From positions 1 through 27,030 of IMG/VR virus record IMGVR_UViG_3300025141_000609: a DNA stretch of 27,030 bases; one strand, 5' to 3'. This stretch comes from a virus. Position numbers and translations under genes: made by a program. Below are positions 13,751-22,008 of this stretch, in pieces; the stretch's first letter is position 1, and the number at the start of each line of letters is the position of its first letter. The notes below the pieces were generated by a model. The model made no database searches and had not been told where the DNA came from. It saw only the letters and a program-made list of their open reading frames with translations.

Positions 13751-14248
13751 TTAGAATGTTACTGATTGCAGTGAGTCAGTTTCATCTAGGCCCGAGATAT
13801 CTGCAAGAATTACATATACCCGAATCTTACCAGTTGAAACGTCATCTGCACCTGCATTTACTTTAATATCAATCGTATCGGCAGTAGTGACACGATTGGC
13901 AAAAGTAGCAACAGCCGTATAATCCACATGACCGTTAGAACCTGCAGCAGCATAACCAGTACCTGTAGCATCAAAACCATCTACAAAGTCATCGCCAGCG
14001 GCAAAGTCAACGTCTAGCGTAGGAGTAGTACCATTAAGAGCGGTAATAACTTCTACACCAGCATGGATAATATACGATTCTGCCGGAATATCAATCGCCT
14101 GAATGATATCCGCAGCAGTTAGCGCACTGATACTGCCAGCCGAACAAACAGCAGCAATATCTACAGTTTTTTCAAGGACGTAAACACCCCTAGAACGAGA
14201 AGGATGTCCAGACGTACCTTGACCCGTTGTATGATCATAAGTAGCCAT
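13751..14248 (-). CDS. Head decoration-like protein following the major capsid protein (165 aa)
   Basis: It begins MATYDHTTGQGTSGHPSRSRGVYVLEKTVD, with a flexible first 20 residues. It is then beta-rich: AESYIIHAGVEVITALNG, TLDVDFAAGDDFVDGFDATGTGY, and DTIDIKVNAGADDVSTGKIRVYVILADI. No catalytic residues are apparent. Proteins of this size and all-beta character directly after the major capsid gene are commonly head decoration or cement proteins, and I recall this family from marine phages. The assignment rests on that context. GAGGAGGGAATAG precedes the ATG, 14 bases after the capsid stop. The strong hairpin at 13709-13743 lies just past its stop. Confidence 0.7.
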   Translation of the reverse strand: MATYDHTTGQGTSGHPSRSRGVYVLEKTVDIAAVCSAGSISALTAADIIQAIDIPAESYIIHAGVEVITALNGTTPTLDVDFAAGDDFVDGFDATGTGYAAAGSNGHVDYTAVATFANRVTTADTIDIKVNAGADDVSTGKIRVYVILADISGLDETDSLQSVTF

Positions 14249-14262
14249 TTTCTATTCCCTCC

Positions 14263-15162
14263 TCAATCAATTAGAATGTGTTCAACGATCAAACCTTTTG
14301 ACCGAATAACTTTACGCCCAAAGACATGCAATCCACGCACGATATCCGCAAAGGAATCAGGATCACGAACTACTTCAGTCTTAGCAATATGATTGGCTGT
14401 AGCAACAGCAGACATATGGCCTGACATAATCTTATAGTAGTTAGAAGTCGATGAGGCGGCAAAATTGTTAGTCATATAGCAAGAAAACCCTTGGATTTTA
14501 CCTGCAAAGATTTTACCGTTACGCAAAGGTGAATTAGCATCTCCAGTTACAGAAGCATCCATCAACTTGCTGGAAGTCTGTGCAGCCTGCTCCCAGAATT
14601 GGGGAGGGGCCAGGAACCACCGATTCTCCTCTGGCACATCGTTTGAGTTTAGACGCCTAGCATGATTAGCTAGAACATTAATTGGGTCAACTTCACCGGA
14701 AGCGAAACCAACATCCTGTCCCGAACCGTCAGAACCTACCGTAGTTCCCGCACCGGAAACCATAGCAGCAATGACATTCGTGTCGAACTCATTCTTCAGC
14801 GCATAAGCACCAGAACTCGTTGCGAGAGCTTCCCAGTTAACGTGGCTTTGACGTTCTTCAATGTCATCTACTTTAAAAGCAAACGCATTGCCTTGGTCAA
14901 CTACCAGAGTTAGCTGGTCGTCTTGCAACTCTTGTGGGCTTAGAACTGAACCACGAGCATAGGACGAGACAGTAATAGTTGGCTCTTTGATGATTTTAAC
15001 CGTATCACCAAAATTCTCAATCTCTCCTGCATAGTCGGTATTTGTGATATCCTCAACAACCGAGGCTGTGCGGAAGAATTTAAGAACTTTTTGGCTATAA
15101 ATAGCAGGTGCCCAGTTTCCATTAGGAAGACTAGAGTACCCACCAGCAGCAGAAAAAGCCAT
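14263..15162 (-). CDS. Major capsid protein, HK97-like fold expected (299 aa)
   Basis: It lies directly after the scaffold gene with a strong ribosome site (TAGGAGGAATAAGTTATG). The sequence has features of marine podovirus capsid proteins. An N-arm carries AIYSQKVLKFFRTASVVEDITNTDY (18-44). An extended loop region contains GDTVKIIKEPTITVSSYARG. A long helical segment covers about 100-145. An axial-domain-like part has RWFLAPPQFWEQAAQ, and the C-terminus reads VFGRKVIRSKGLIVEHILID. At 299 residues it matches compact HK97-fold capsid proteins with no N-terminal protease-cleaved domain, consistent with a separate scaffold gene. GC and codon use look more even here than in fibre genes, as expected for a highly expressed gene. 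Other head genes around it support the call. Confidence 0.85.
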   Translation of the reverse strand: MAFSAAGGYSSLPNGNWAPAIYSQKVLKFFRTASVVEDITNTDYAGEIENFGDTVKIIKEPTITVSSYARGSVLSPQELQDDQLTLVVDQGNAFAFKVDDIEERQSHVNWEALATSSGAYALKNEFDTNVIAAMVSGAGTTVGSDGSGQDVGFASGEVDPINVLANHARRLNSNDVPEENRWFLAPPQFWEQAAQTSSKLMDASVTGDANSPLRNGKIFAGKIQGFSCYMTNNFAASSTSNYYKIMSGHMSAVATANHIAKTEVVRDPDSFADIVRGLHVFGRKVIRSKGLIVEHILID

Positions 15163-15178
15163 AACTTATTCCTCCTAG

Positions 15179-16009
15179 TTAGGGTTCAAGTCTACCCTCT
15201 CGCCTAGCTTGATCTATATCCTTTTCGTACTTCTCGAACTCCCAAGGTTTCATCTTTTCTATTTCAGAAATAGTCCAGATTTTCTTATCTCCCTTGGTTT
15301 GTACAGTTCGTTTCTGTGTCTTGGTTACAGATTCAGCAGCCTTTGAGGGTCTACCTTTAGTTTTTTTCTGAACAGTACCACTGTCAGCTTTGTAAAGATC
15401 AATTACACGAGCGGCCCATTTAAAATCAGTACCGTTTTTTAGCACACCATCAGCAATACTTTCGGGCTGATCCTTTAGCCATTCCGCAAATACTTCATCC
15501 GATTTCAATTCTGGAAAATCAGGATGTAAAGAAAGTAATTCCTGCTCCGCTGTTCTTTGTATAGCTTCTTGTTCCTGTTCTTTTAGAACTTGAAGCCGTT
15601 CTTCGATATTTTGAACTCTAGAATCAGCATTCTGCATTGAGATCGTTTCAACTATATCATAGACATCTGGATAATTTTGCTTGAACTGTTCTAACTCCTC
15701 TGCAGTCTTAGACACTTGTACATTTTCAGGACTATTTGCCTTTAGTTGTGCAGTTAAAGTTTCCTGTTCTTGCTTCCACTCATTTAACTTTCTATCGTAA
15801 TGAGATTTTAAATCATCGTATCTTTTTTTATAGTCGTGATCCGGCTTACTTTTCTGGTCTAAAAACCCTTCTTGTTGAGGAGTGGCCTCTTGTACAGAGG
15901 TGTCCTCAGATTCAGGGTCTGGATCGTCTAAGTGCCTTTTGTATTCCCCCTGGTATGGGGTAGGCTCGTTAACTTCACTTTCTTCTACTTCGGTAATATT
16001 GTCAGTCAT
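15179..16009 (-). CDS. Capsid assembly scaffolding protein (276 aa)
   Basis: It is a highly charged, mostly helical protein. Residues 1-50 are acidic (TEVEESEVNEP...DDPDPESEDT). Residues 58-165 are Lys/Glu/Gln coiled coil (KKRYDDLKSHYDRKLNEWKQ, then VQNIEERLQVLKEQEQEAIQR). A compact region (LHPDFPELKSDEVFAEWL, 171-188) follows. The basic C-terminus ends IWTISEIEKMKPWEFEKYEKD, then ARREGRLEP, matching the conserved capsid-binding tail of phage scaffolds (EI..M....E......A..EGR). No protease motif is visible, so it probably exits or is degraded intact. It has a consensus ribosome site AAAGGAGGTAACTATG and a structured leader upstream (16027-16094). Confidence 0.85.
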   Translation of the reverse strand: MTDNITEVEESEVNEPTPYQGEYKRHLDDPDPESEDTSVQEATPQQEGFLDQKSKPDHDYKKRYDDLKSHYDRKLNEWKQEQETLTAQLKANSPENVQVSKTAEELEQFKQNYPDVYDIVETISMQNADSRVQNIEERLQVLKEQEQEAIQRTAEQELLSLHPDFPELKSDEVFAEWLKDQPESIADGVLKNGTDFKWAARVIDLYKADSGTVQKKTKGRPSKAAESVTKTQKRTVQTKGDKKIWTISEIEKMKPWEFEKYEKDIDQARREGRLEP

Positions 16010-16026
16010 AGTTACCTCCTTTGGGG

Positions 16027-16039
16027 CCAGCTTTGCTGG
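16027..16039 (-). other. Small hairpin just upstream of the scaffold ribosome site
   Basis: CCAGC-AAA-GCTGG forms a perfect 5-bp stem with a three-base loop on the minus strand, ending a few bases before AAAGGAGG of the scaffold gene. It could insulate or expose the ribosome site. Confidence 0.45.
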
Positions 16040-16060
16040 GTAGCCTCTGCAGGGTTGTTG

Positions 16061-16094
16061 AGGACGGGGCCGCTATTTAGCAGGTGGCCGTCCT
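16061..16094 (-). other. GC-rich stem-loop between the lysozyme-bearing gene and the scaffold
   Basis: AGGACGG (minus strand, starting within the stop codon of the 822-residue gene) pairs with CCGTCCT, seven base pairs. An inner GCTA/TAGC pair (16072-16081) sits in the loop. No U tract follows, so an RNA processing or stability element is more likely than a terminator. It stands out because the flanking genes are AT-rich. Confidence 0.5.
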
Positions 16095-18561
16095 AATTAT
16101 AAAATGTTTCCTTAAACTTATTATATTCTTCTACATCTTGTGCATCTGGGGGTAGTGTAATATCCGTAGGTGGATATACATCAGATCCGCCAGAACTTAT
16201 AAAAGGTCTTTTCTTTATTTTAGGTTTAGAAGAATCTTCTGGAATGTCTAGTAAATTTACAGGTTCTTCTACAAATCCTCTATTTGAAAGATATTCAGGG
16301 GCGGGTTCAGTAGGAACGGCATTAATTGTAGGTTCTTCTACAAATCCTCTATTTGAAAGATATTCAGGTGCAGCCCTTAAAGATTTTTTTAATCTTTCTG
16401 CTACTCTTTCTGCTCTTTCTTTAGTTTGCTCATGCCACTTAGAATCTAAAGCTTCCTCATATGCTTTTTCACTATCTCCTACAGCTATAGCTGCTAACAT
16501 ATTTTTAAAACCACGAACTCCTGTACCTTTTTTATAATTTGGCTGATCTTTTTTGCCTATGGGGTCTTTACCTTCGCCCATTTGATATACCATTTCAGCA
16601 ATAGGTAGTACAGCATTATGAGTATCTGAACCTAGTATTTTTTTAGCGGATTTAACAGCTTGCTTCCAGCGTTTAATTGCTTCTTTATCTACTTCTTGTA
16701 TACTTTTTCTATCTCCTACTTTAGCATTTTTATAATCTCTAACACCAGGGCCAAAAGTTATAAATCCTCTAGTATCTTCGTAAGCTATATATTCCTTATT
16801 TTCTTCATCATATTTTTTTGGATCATCTTTTTCAGATTCACTAAATTCTTCAGGTCTTACAGTAGTCTCAAAATACTCTTCTACCGCACCCCCTTCTGCA
16901 TATCCCCGCTTATCAAGCTGTTCTACAAAGGGCTTGCCAGCATCATTAATACGATTAAGGTTATCATACCCTATCCTTTCCGCATCTGGTTTAGATACTT
17001 TAAATTCACCGTTTGATACATTTATTCCCTGTGGGTCTACAGAAGATTTTGTATTTTTAGCCGTGCTAGTATTGTTAGTCATTGCATTTAGTTTATTCTG
17101 GCCTATCATCTGTGTAGCCGGGGCGTTTACAATGAAAGACCCTGGTTCTGCTTTCATTGGAATACTATCACTTACTGGAGAGCCTGGACCTTGAATAAAT
17201 CCCGATTGATTTATTTGAGGGACTTGTCCTCCTGCTTGCATATCTCTTTCTGCACTACGTTCAAACTGTATCATATCTAGATCTATGATTTTATGTAATT
17301 CTATTTCTGCTTGTCTTGCTTTATCTCTACTTTCATAGGATGGAAAATTATCTAGTCCAATTTTTTTAGCACGTTCTAAAGCATCATTAAAACTTAAAAT
17401 CGTTTTAGACTCTGAATCGTACCCAGGAATCATATATGTTCTACCATCCTGTGCTTCAAATGTTATACTATACAAAGTTGTAATAGTACCATCTTCATTC
17501 TGTAAAAATTTATTATTAAATAAATTGTCTCTATGATACTCCAGTAAATTTTTTTCTTTTTCATTAGGTACAAACATGGGTGTATCTCCCAATGTTCTTA
17601 CACCTTCTTGTAAATCTAACTTTACCCTAGGATCACTTAATTCTTCAATTGCAACTTCTTGCGTAGGATCTTCAAGTCTTACATATGGTTCCCCCCTATT
17701 GATAGGAGTGGGTCCAGCATCAGATCTAGGTGGAGGAGTCCATCCCGGGTCTGTTTTAAGTCTTTCTCGCATAAAATCTTCTGCTTTTTGTAAAGTATCG
17801 GGTGTAGCAGGTGGTGCAATAGCACGGGCATCATACGGTTCATAGACCGACAATTTTCTAGATCCATGTCCTACGGGATCTGTTTTATATGCTAAAGGCA
17901 TCTGTCCTCTAGGAGTTCCCATAGAAGTTACAGGATCTCCTTTTGCTAAAGGCGTTTTTCCTCTAGGAGTTCCCATAGAAGTTACAGGATCTCCTTTTGC
18001 TAAAGGCGTTTTTCCTCTAGGAGTTCCCATAGAAGTTACAGGATCTCCTTTTGCTAAAGGCATCTGTCCGCTTGCATCTCCCATAGAAGTCAAATAATTT
18101 TCCGTGCGAGTTCTAGATGGTCCCTGTTCAAAATCTCTGTTTTCTCCCTGCCTCTGTTGTCTAAGAAGTTCTATAGTTCTTCGATCATCCGACTCCGGTT
18201 CTGGAGTAACGGGGTATTGTGATAGATACACAGAGTTTAAAATAGCAGACCTGTTCTTCCAATTTCTCTTTCGGCCTAACTGCGCCGCTTGCCGGGGGTC
18301 ACTAGCCATAGCCTGTTCGTAAGGTTTAATAATACCCAAAGCGGTGTCGAACTGGTCCATGTTACTAATATAATGCTGATTAGTATCGTTTAGATCTACC
18401 GCCCCGAGAAAATGGCCCTTCTTACTTCGTACTATCTTTACATTCGACCCTTGCCTAGCTTGCATGTTTTGGATTATTTGTCTTGCATTTTCATCGGGGG
18501 ATTCTACAGTTATCTTACCGCCTGATTGTAGGGTATTCATTTGTTTTGTTAAATTTGGCAC
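16093..18561 (-). CDS. Large virion-type protein with embedded T4-like lysozyme (GH24) domain (822 aa)
   Basis: The start is GTG, supported by AGGAAA about ten bases upstream; the next ATG, seven codons in, has no ribosome site. Residues 169-222 are three 18-residue repeats. At 453-490 lies SGFIQGPGSPVSDSIPMKAE, a segment common in marine phage structural proteins, and 512-560 has NVSNGEFKVSKPD and RGYAEGGAV. Residues 562-725 resemble T4 lysozyme. E587, D596 (YEDTRGF) and T602 (FITFGPG) have the same 9- and 6-residue spacing as E11, D20 and T26 of T4. VYQMGEG, FKNMLAAIAVGD and SKWHEQTKERAERVAERL match the rest of the GH24 domain. It should cleave peptidoglycan, probably from within the particle at DNA entry, though a lysis endolysin cannot be excluded. 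The C-terminus has two APEYLSNRGFVEEP repeats (731-767). Confidence 0.82.
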   Translation of the reverse strand: MPNLTKQMNTLQSGGKITVESPDENARQIIQNMQARQGSNVKIVRSKKGHFLGAVDLNDTNQHYISNMDQFDTALGIIKPYEQAMASDPRQAAQLGRKRNWKNRSAILNSVYLSQYPVTPEPESDDRRTIELLRQQRQGENRDFEQGPSRTRTENYLTSMGDASGQMPLAKGDPVTSMGTPRGKTPLAKGDPVTSMGTPRGKTPLAKGDPVTSMGTPRGQMPLAYKTDPVGHGSRKLSVYEPYDARAIAPPATPDTLQKAEDFMRERLKTDPGWTPPPRSDAGPTPINRGEPYVRLEDPTQEVAIEELSDPRVKLDLQEGVRTLGDTPMFVPNEKEKNLLEYHRDNLFNNKFLQNEDGTITTLYSITFEAQDGRTYMIPGYDSESKTILSFNDALERAKKIGLDNFPSYESRDKARQAEIELHKIIDLDMIQFERSAERDMQAGGQVPQINQSGFIQGPGSPVSDSIPMKAEPGSFIVNAPATQMIGQNKLNAMTNNTSTAKNTKSSVDPQGINVSNGEFKVSKPDAERIGYDNLNRINDAGKPFVEQLDKRGYAEGGAVEEYFETTVRPEEFSESEKDDPKKYDEENKEYIAYEDTRGFITFGPGVRDYKNAKVGDRKSIQEVDKEAIKRWKQAVKSAKKILGSDTHNAVLPIAEMVYQMGEGKDPIGKKDQPNYKKGTGVRGFKNMLAAIAVGDSEKAYEEALDSKWHEQTKERAERVAERLKKSLRAAPEYLSNRGFVEEPTINAVPTEPAPEYLSNRGFVEEPVNLLDIPEDSSKPKIKKRPFISSGGSDVYPPTDITLPPDAQDVEEYNKFKETFYN
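16261..16371 (-). repeat. Two copies of a 14-codon repeat at the C-terminus of the lysozyme-bearing protein
   Basis: APEYLSNRGFVEEP is encoded at 16330-16371 and again at 16261-16302, with nearly identical DNA, separated by nine residues. It lies directly after the lysozyme domain. Confidence 0.9.
17896..18057 (-). repeat. Three tandem 54-bp repeats in the lysozyme-bearing gene
   Basis: Each unit encodes LAKGDPVTSMGTPRGKTP; the last ends GQMP. The DNA is almost identical between units, so expansion is recent. A degenerate fourth unit (LTSMGDASGQMP) precedes them at about 18058-18093. These are coding repeats, not a CRISPR array. Confidence 0.92.
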
Positions 18562-18624
18562 TGCTATTTCCTATTCGATTTATTTTATATTTTAATTATT
18601 GGTGAAACTGTGAACTTTTCCACC

Positions 18625-19596
18625 TTATCCATGACCCTCTCCATGTCCTGCTCCTCCAGGGGCTGATGATGCTGCCGCTGCTGCTGCTGCTGCTGCTGCT
18701 GATGCAGCCATTCCTGCCATTCCTGCAGATTGGGCACCATGAGCGGCTGCACCAGTAGGCGTAGGAGCAGCCGAACTACCATCACCATCACCACCACCGT
18801 CAGTATTGCCCCCATATATTCCATAATGCGAAAGCCCAGATTTAGGATCACTAAATGCTTCTATACCTATCTGTGTTCCTGCTTCATTTGACGCTTGAGC
18901 ATCTGATTTTCCTTGAGCTTTTGCAGCAGCATAATGCTGTGCATATGATTCCATTTGTGGTATTCCAAAAAACCCTGTATCGATTGAACGCTCTATAGCC
19001 GCTACCATAGATTGAAAGTCTGGATAACTAGCACTACTAATATCTGAGTGATATCCAGATGGACCCGGATGCCCCCCCGGCTGGAACAACGGTCCTTCAT
19101 CGGAAGGAGTAGCAGTAGCTTGTACATTCGGAGCTTCCTCTACTTCTTTTTGCTGTGAATCTGAAAGTCCGTAGATCGTACCTTTTAATCCCTGTCCCGC
19201 ATAAGTAAGTGGAGGATACTGACTCCAAAATTGCCCAGGTGACATACCGGATTTCGGATCATAGGTTGGCAGATCTTCCCCCTCGTAGAACATAGGTTGT
19301 CCCGCTTCCATTCTAGCTAGAATTTCTTCCGCGCTGGGTGTTTTTGCAGTACTTTGTCCTCCTTGTACTGTTACAGTAGGCCCTTTGGCTTTTTCAGCTA
19401 TCGGAGCGGTCATATACTTTACAAACCCAGGATCTTTCATCGTAGTACTAAAATTAGCAGAGTCTGTTTGTAAAGGTACAAAGCTGGTCATATCTGTATA
19501 TTGAGAGCGGTTCTCATCCGTAAGATTATTGTAAGTATTTACAGAATTTATTAGAAAATCAGTACTAAAATTCTGGGGATCAAAAATCGTTGCCAT
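18625..19596 (-). CDS. Virion-type protein of unknown function with poly-Ala and His/Gly tail (323 aa)
   Basis: Residues 1-95 are mixed (FDPQNFSTDFLINSVNTYNNL). A Pro/Gly/Tyr-rich segment covers about 95-150. A helical part carries DFQSMVAAIERSIDTGFFG and SYAQHYAAAKAQGKSDAQASNEAGTQ (about 190-245). The C-terminus is low complexity: GGGDGDG, a ten-residue Ala run, then GGAGHGEGHG. I do not recognise the family. A gene between portal and scaffold in such phages is often a minor head or internal protein. The start ATG lies 23 bases after the portal gene. The alternative frame over 18585-18851 is a by-product of the GCT repeat and hydrophobic codons. Confidence 0.65.
   Translation of the reverse strand: MATIFDPQNFSTDFLINSVNTYNNLTDENRSQYTDMTSFVPLQTDSANFSTTMKDPGFVKYMTAPIAEKAKGPTVTVQGGQSTAKTPSAEEILARMEAGQPMFYEGEDLPTYDPKSGMSPGQFWSQYPPLTYAGQGLKGTIYGLSDSQQKEVEEAPNVQATATPSDEGPLFQPGGHPGPSGYHSDISSASYPDFQSMVAAIERSIDTGFFGIPQMESYAQHYAAAKAQGKSDAQASNEAGTQIGIEAFSDPKSGLSHYGIYGGNTDGGGDGDGSSAAPTPTGAAAHGAQSAGMAGMAASAAAAAAAAAASSAPGGAGHGEGHG
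18677..18700 (-). repeat. GCT/AGC trinucleotide microsatellite (8 units)
   Basis: Eight uninterrupted GCT units on the plus strand, read as GCA-type Ala codons in the 323-residue gene. It encodes most of its poly-Ala run. Length variation by slippage would be in frame. Confidence 0.9.
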
Positions 19597-19619
19597 TCTT
19601 TTCTACCTCTATTGTATCG

Positions 19620-21740
19620 TTAACCGACTTCTTGAGTTTGACCAGTATTTGCAGCAAAGCCAGCTTCCCCTGGAGTCGGCGCAGTTCCAACTCCAACGGT
19701 TCCACCACCAGTTGCTGTTGCATCCGCTGGGTTAGCCCCTGGAGGTACTCCTCCAGCCCCGCCCATGCCTCCCGGTTGTTGACCAGGGGAAGGAGGAGTT
19801 TGGCCTGTTCCTTGTTCATTTGTCATTCCTTTCAGTATATCTGCAAAGATAGCCGCTTCGTTAGGATCATTTACAAGCTCGTCTGGATCTATATCTTGCG
19901 ACACAGCTATCTCTCGGATTAAGTTTGGAATTTTAATAAATGGTGCTAGGGTTGGGTTAGTTACCGTTTGTAGTAACATAGTAAGACGTTGTGATCGCAC
20001 TTCCTTCTGCATCACAGCCGCTACTCCTTTGGGCTTGATCTCTAGGTCGCCTACGATCTCTACATCTAAATCATTAAATTGCATATTCCACTGGAAGTAC
20101 GCTTCTCCCATCGGTTTTAGCAGGTAATCATCAATATTTTTAATCACAGTTTTAATAGATAGACCCGCCGAACCTAAAAGCATAGACAAACCGGACGCTG
20201 TTCTACCCGTGCCTGTCACACCTGTCTGCCCGTGTACGATACTCGGAATACCAGTTTCCTCATCTGCCAATTGACGAGCTACTTGATACATCTGTAAATT
20301 TTCGGGTGCCGTATTGGGAAATTTTAAACCATTTATGGCGGTGCCTGTTACGCCAGTTTGCCTTCTGAAGATCTTACCCGGATAAACTTCCATAGACTGT
20401 CCTGGCACGAGTTGTGCTTCATCTACATCGAACACTAAGTTTCCAGCGAGTGCTAGATTGTCAATGCCCATTCTCATATGACCGTTCATAAGCAATTGGG
20501 CATCTTCCATATTCTCCGCTACGCCTACGCCAAAGAATTGGTAGGGGTTCAATTCGTAAGGAAATGCCTGATAGGGAATACGCATCGGAGTGAAGGGGTT
20601 TATAACCGCCCGAACTACCATACCAGAGCAGACCCATACATTTACCTGTACAGAGGACATAGTAGATACATCTGCTGGCAGTTCTATACCCGCTTCCTCC
20701 GCTAAAGTAGAATCTAAAATTCCCCAGTATTCTAAAAGCTCGAACCGATTGCTGTCATTCATCGGATCATTATCAGAACGAATAGTAGGTTCAAAGTGCC
20801 GTTCTTCGTAATTAGGCCCCTGTTCTAGACATAGTTCTAGCCGTTCTCTATCAAAGTAGGGCCTATTGATAAGATCACGAATCTGTTCTCGATTCATCCG
20901 GTGCCGTTGAATAACGTACTCACAATCTTCGATACTCGTAGCACTCGGATCGGGATAGAAATCCCAACAACTTACCGCTTCTATTCGAGGTACTGTCTTT
21001 TCGTAAGGATCGTACTGCTTATTCTGCCCCTGACCTCGCCAACGGTGTACCTTCTTACCGTAGTTAAACGGTCCTTTTACGATACCCGTGCCGAGTAGAG
21101 AACACTCAAAAATAGCATGGCGTAGAACATTCACAGCGGAGGTATCTAGAAGTTGATCCATGATAACCTTTTCCATCTGCCTAGCGGTCTGGGCTGCTGG
21201 TTTGATCTGTGGTTCTCCCATGTACCCCGGCCCTGGGACTAGATTATCAGACTGTCCGAACTTAGCTGTTAATCCAGCTAACATAGGATTGTCTGCTTGC
21301 CCCGTCATTAAGGTAGCTTCTGTAGCTCCTGGCAACAGTTCTTTACCATCCCCGGGAAAACCTTCCGGCCCTGCAGGTTGCTGCTGGGGTTGCATATTTA
21401 AATGAGCAAACTCAGCAACTCCCTCTGGTACAGGAGTAGGTTCTATAGTTATAGGAAACTTCTTATTAGCAAAGAGAATATCAGTCAACTGCCCATAAGC
21501 AGCGAGTACTTTTACTTTTGTGATCTTTAAAAATACCTTTGACTTCTCAGAAGCTTTGTACTGAGTAGATGAATCGGTTATTCCCCGATAGTTTTTATAC
21601 GCAGTTAACCAGCGTAGTTCATCTGCCCGTTTACCTTCTTCAGCATCGGTAAACTTGCCTTTTATAACTCCAGCAAGATTCGATACCTCATCGGGATCTA
21701 GTTCGATAGGCTGGTCTAGTTCTATATCATCAGGTGGCAT
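19620..21740 (-). CDS. Portal protein (706 aa)
   Basis: Size, position and motifs fit the podovirus-type portal, the dodecameric ring at the capsid vertex through which DNA is packaged and ejected. The N-terminal part has RWLTAYKNYRGI (43-54). CWDFYPDPSATSIEDCEYVI (258-277) and FFGVGVAENMEDAQLLMNG (402-420) are segments I associate with portals of this class. LADEETGIPSIVHG (491-504) and a helical region near 560-610 follow. The last 65 residues are a Gly/Pro/Gln/Thr-rich tail, probably disordered, within the capsid or the barrel. Residues 110-180 are a Pro/Gly-rich insertion. It starts 17 bases after the 79-residue gene, with AAGGA upstream. The adaptor and terminase in the same operon should both dock on it. 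Confidence 0.85.
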   Translation of the reverse strand: MPPDDIELDQPIELDPDEVSNLAGVIKGKFTDAEEGKRADELRWLTAYKNYRGITDSSTQYKASEKSKVFLKITKVKVLAAYGQLTDILFANKKFPITIEPTPVPEGVAEFAHLNMQPQQQPAGPEGFPGDGKELLPGATEATLMTGQADNPMLAGLTAKFGQSDNLVPGPGYMGEPQIKPAAQTARQMEKVIMDQLLDTSAVNVLRHAIFECSLLGTGIVKGPFNYGKKVHRWRGQGQNKQYDPYEKTVPRIEAVSCWDFYPDPSATSIEDCEYVIQRHRMNREQIRDLINRPYFDRERLELCLEQGPNYEERHFEPTIRSDNDPMNDSNRFELLEYWGILDSTLAEEAGIELPADVSTMSSVQVNVWVCSGMVVRAVINPFTPMRIPYQAFPYELNPYQFFGVGVAENMEDAQLLMNGHMRMGIDNLALAGNLVFDVDEAQLVPGQSMEVYPGKIFRRQTGVTGTAINGLKFPNTAPENLQMYQVARQLADEETGIPSIVHGQTGVTGTGRTASGLSMLLGSAGLSIKTVIKNIDDYLLKPMGEAYFQWNMQFNDLDVEIVGDLEIKPKGVAAVMQKEVRSQRLTMLLQTVTNPTLAPFIKIPNLIREIAVSQDIDPDELVNDPNEAAIFADILKGMTNEQGTGQTPPSPGQQPGGMGGAGGVPPGANPADATATGGGTVGVGTAPTPGEAGFAANTGQTQEVG

Positions 21741-21757
21741 ATGCCCAGTTCCTTATT

Positions 21758-21997
21758 TTACGAAAAGTCCCTCTGAAGTGAAAAGTCTCCATGCAAACGA
21801 TCAATCGAACCGTCTACATGCCTGTTAGCAGGTTTAGAATTTGAATGATCAGCAAATTGATTCTGATCCGGCTCGGCTAGAAGCTTCTTTTCTAGCTTAG
21901 TACGATACAAATTTCCACTGGGTACATCGCTCAGATCACCCTGCTTGACTTTAGCCGTAATTTCTTTCATTCCTGGGTATTTATAACCGTATGGCAT
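21758..21997 (-). CDS. Small hypothetical protein between packaging genes (79 aa)
   Basis: It starts MPYGYKYPGMKEITAKVKQGDLSDVPSGNLYRTKLEKKLL, then an Asn/Asp/His-rich C-terminus with DGSIDRLHGDFSLQRDFS. The ribosome site TAAAGGAGTTTAAAATG overlaps the stop of the preceding gene, so translation is probably coupled. No motif is recognised. Its place just before the portal suggests a packaging or head accessory, but nothing in the sequence shows a function. Composition and reading-frame coherence with the operon make it a likely gene. Confidence 0.6.
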   Translation of the reverse strand: MPYGYKYPGMKEITAKVKQGDLSDVPSGNLYRTKLEKKLLAEPDQNQFADHSNSKPANRHVDGSIDRLHGDFSLQRDFS

Positions 21998-22008
21998 TTT
22001 AAACTCCT

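Noticed and set aside
17896-18057. Possible CRISPR-like array
   Set aside because: Units are contiguous with no spacers and are in frame, coding for 18-residue protein repeats.
18585-18851. Minus-strand 88-codon frame overlapping the end of the 323-residue gene
   Set aside because: It is an alternative frame of the GCT repeat (reads as poly-Gln) with hydrophobic codons and no ribosome site. The longer frame fits operon spacing.
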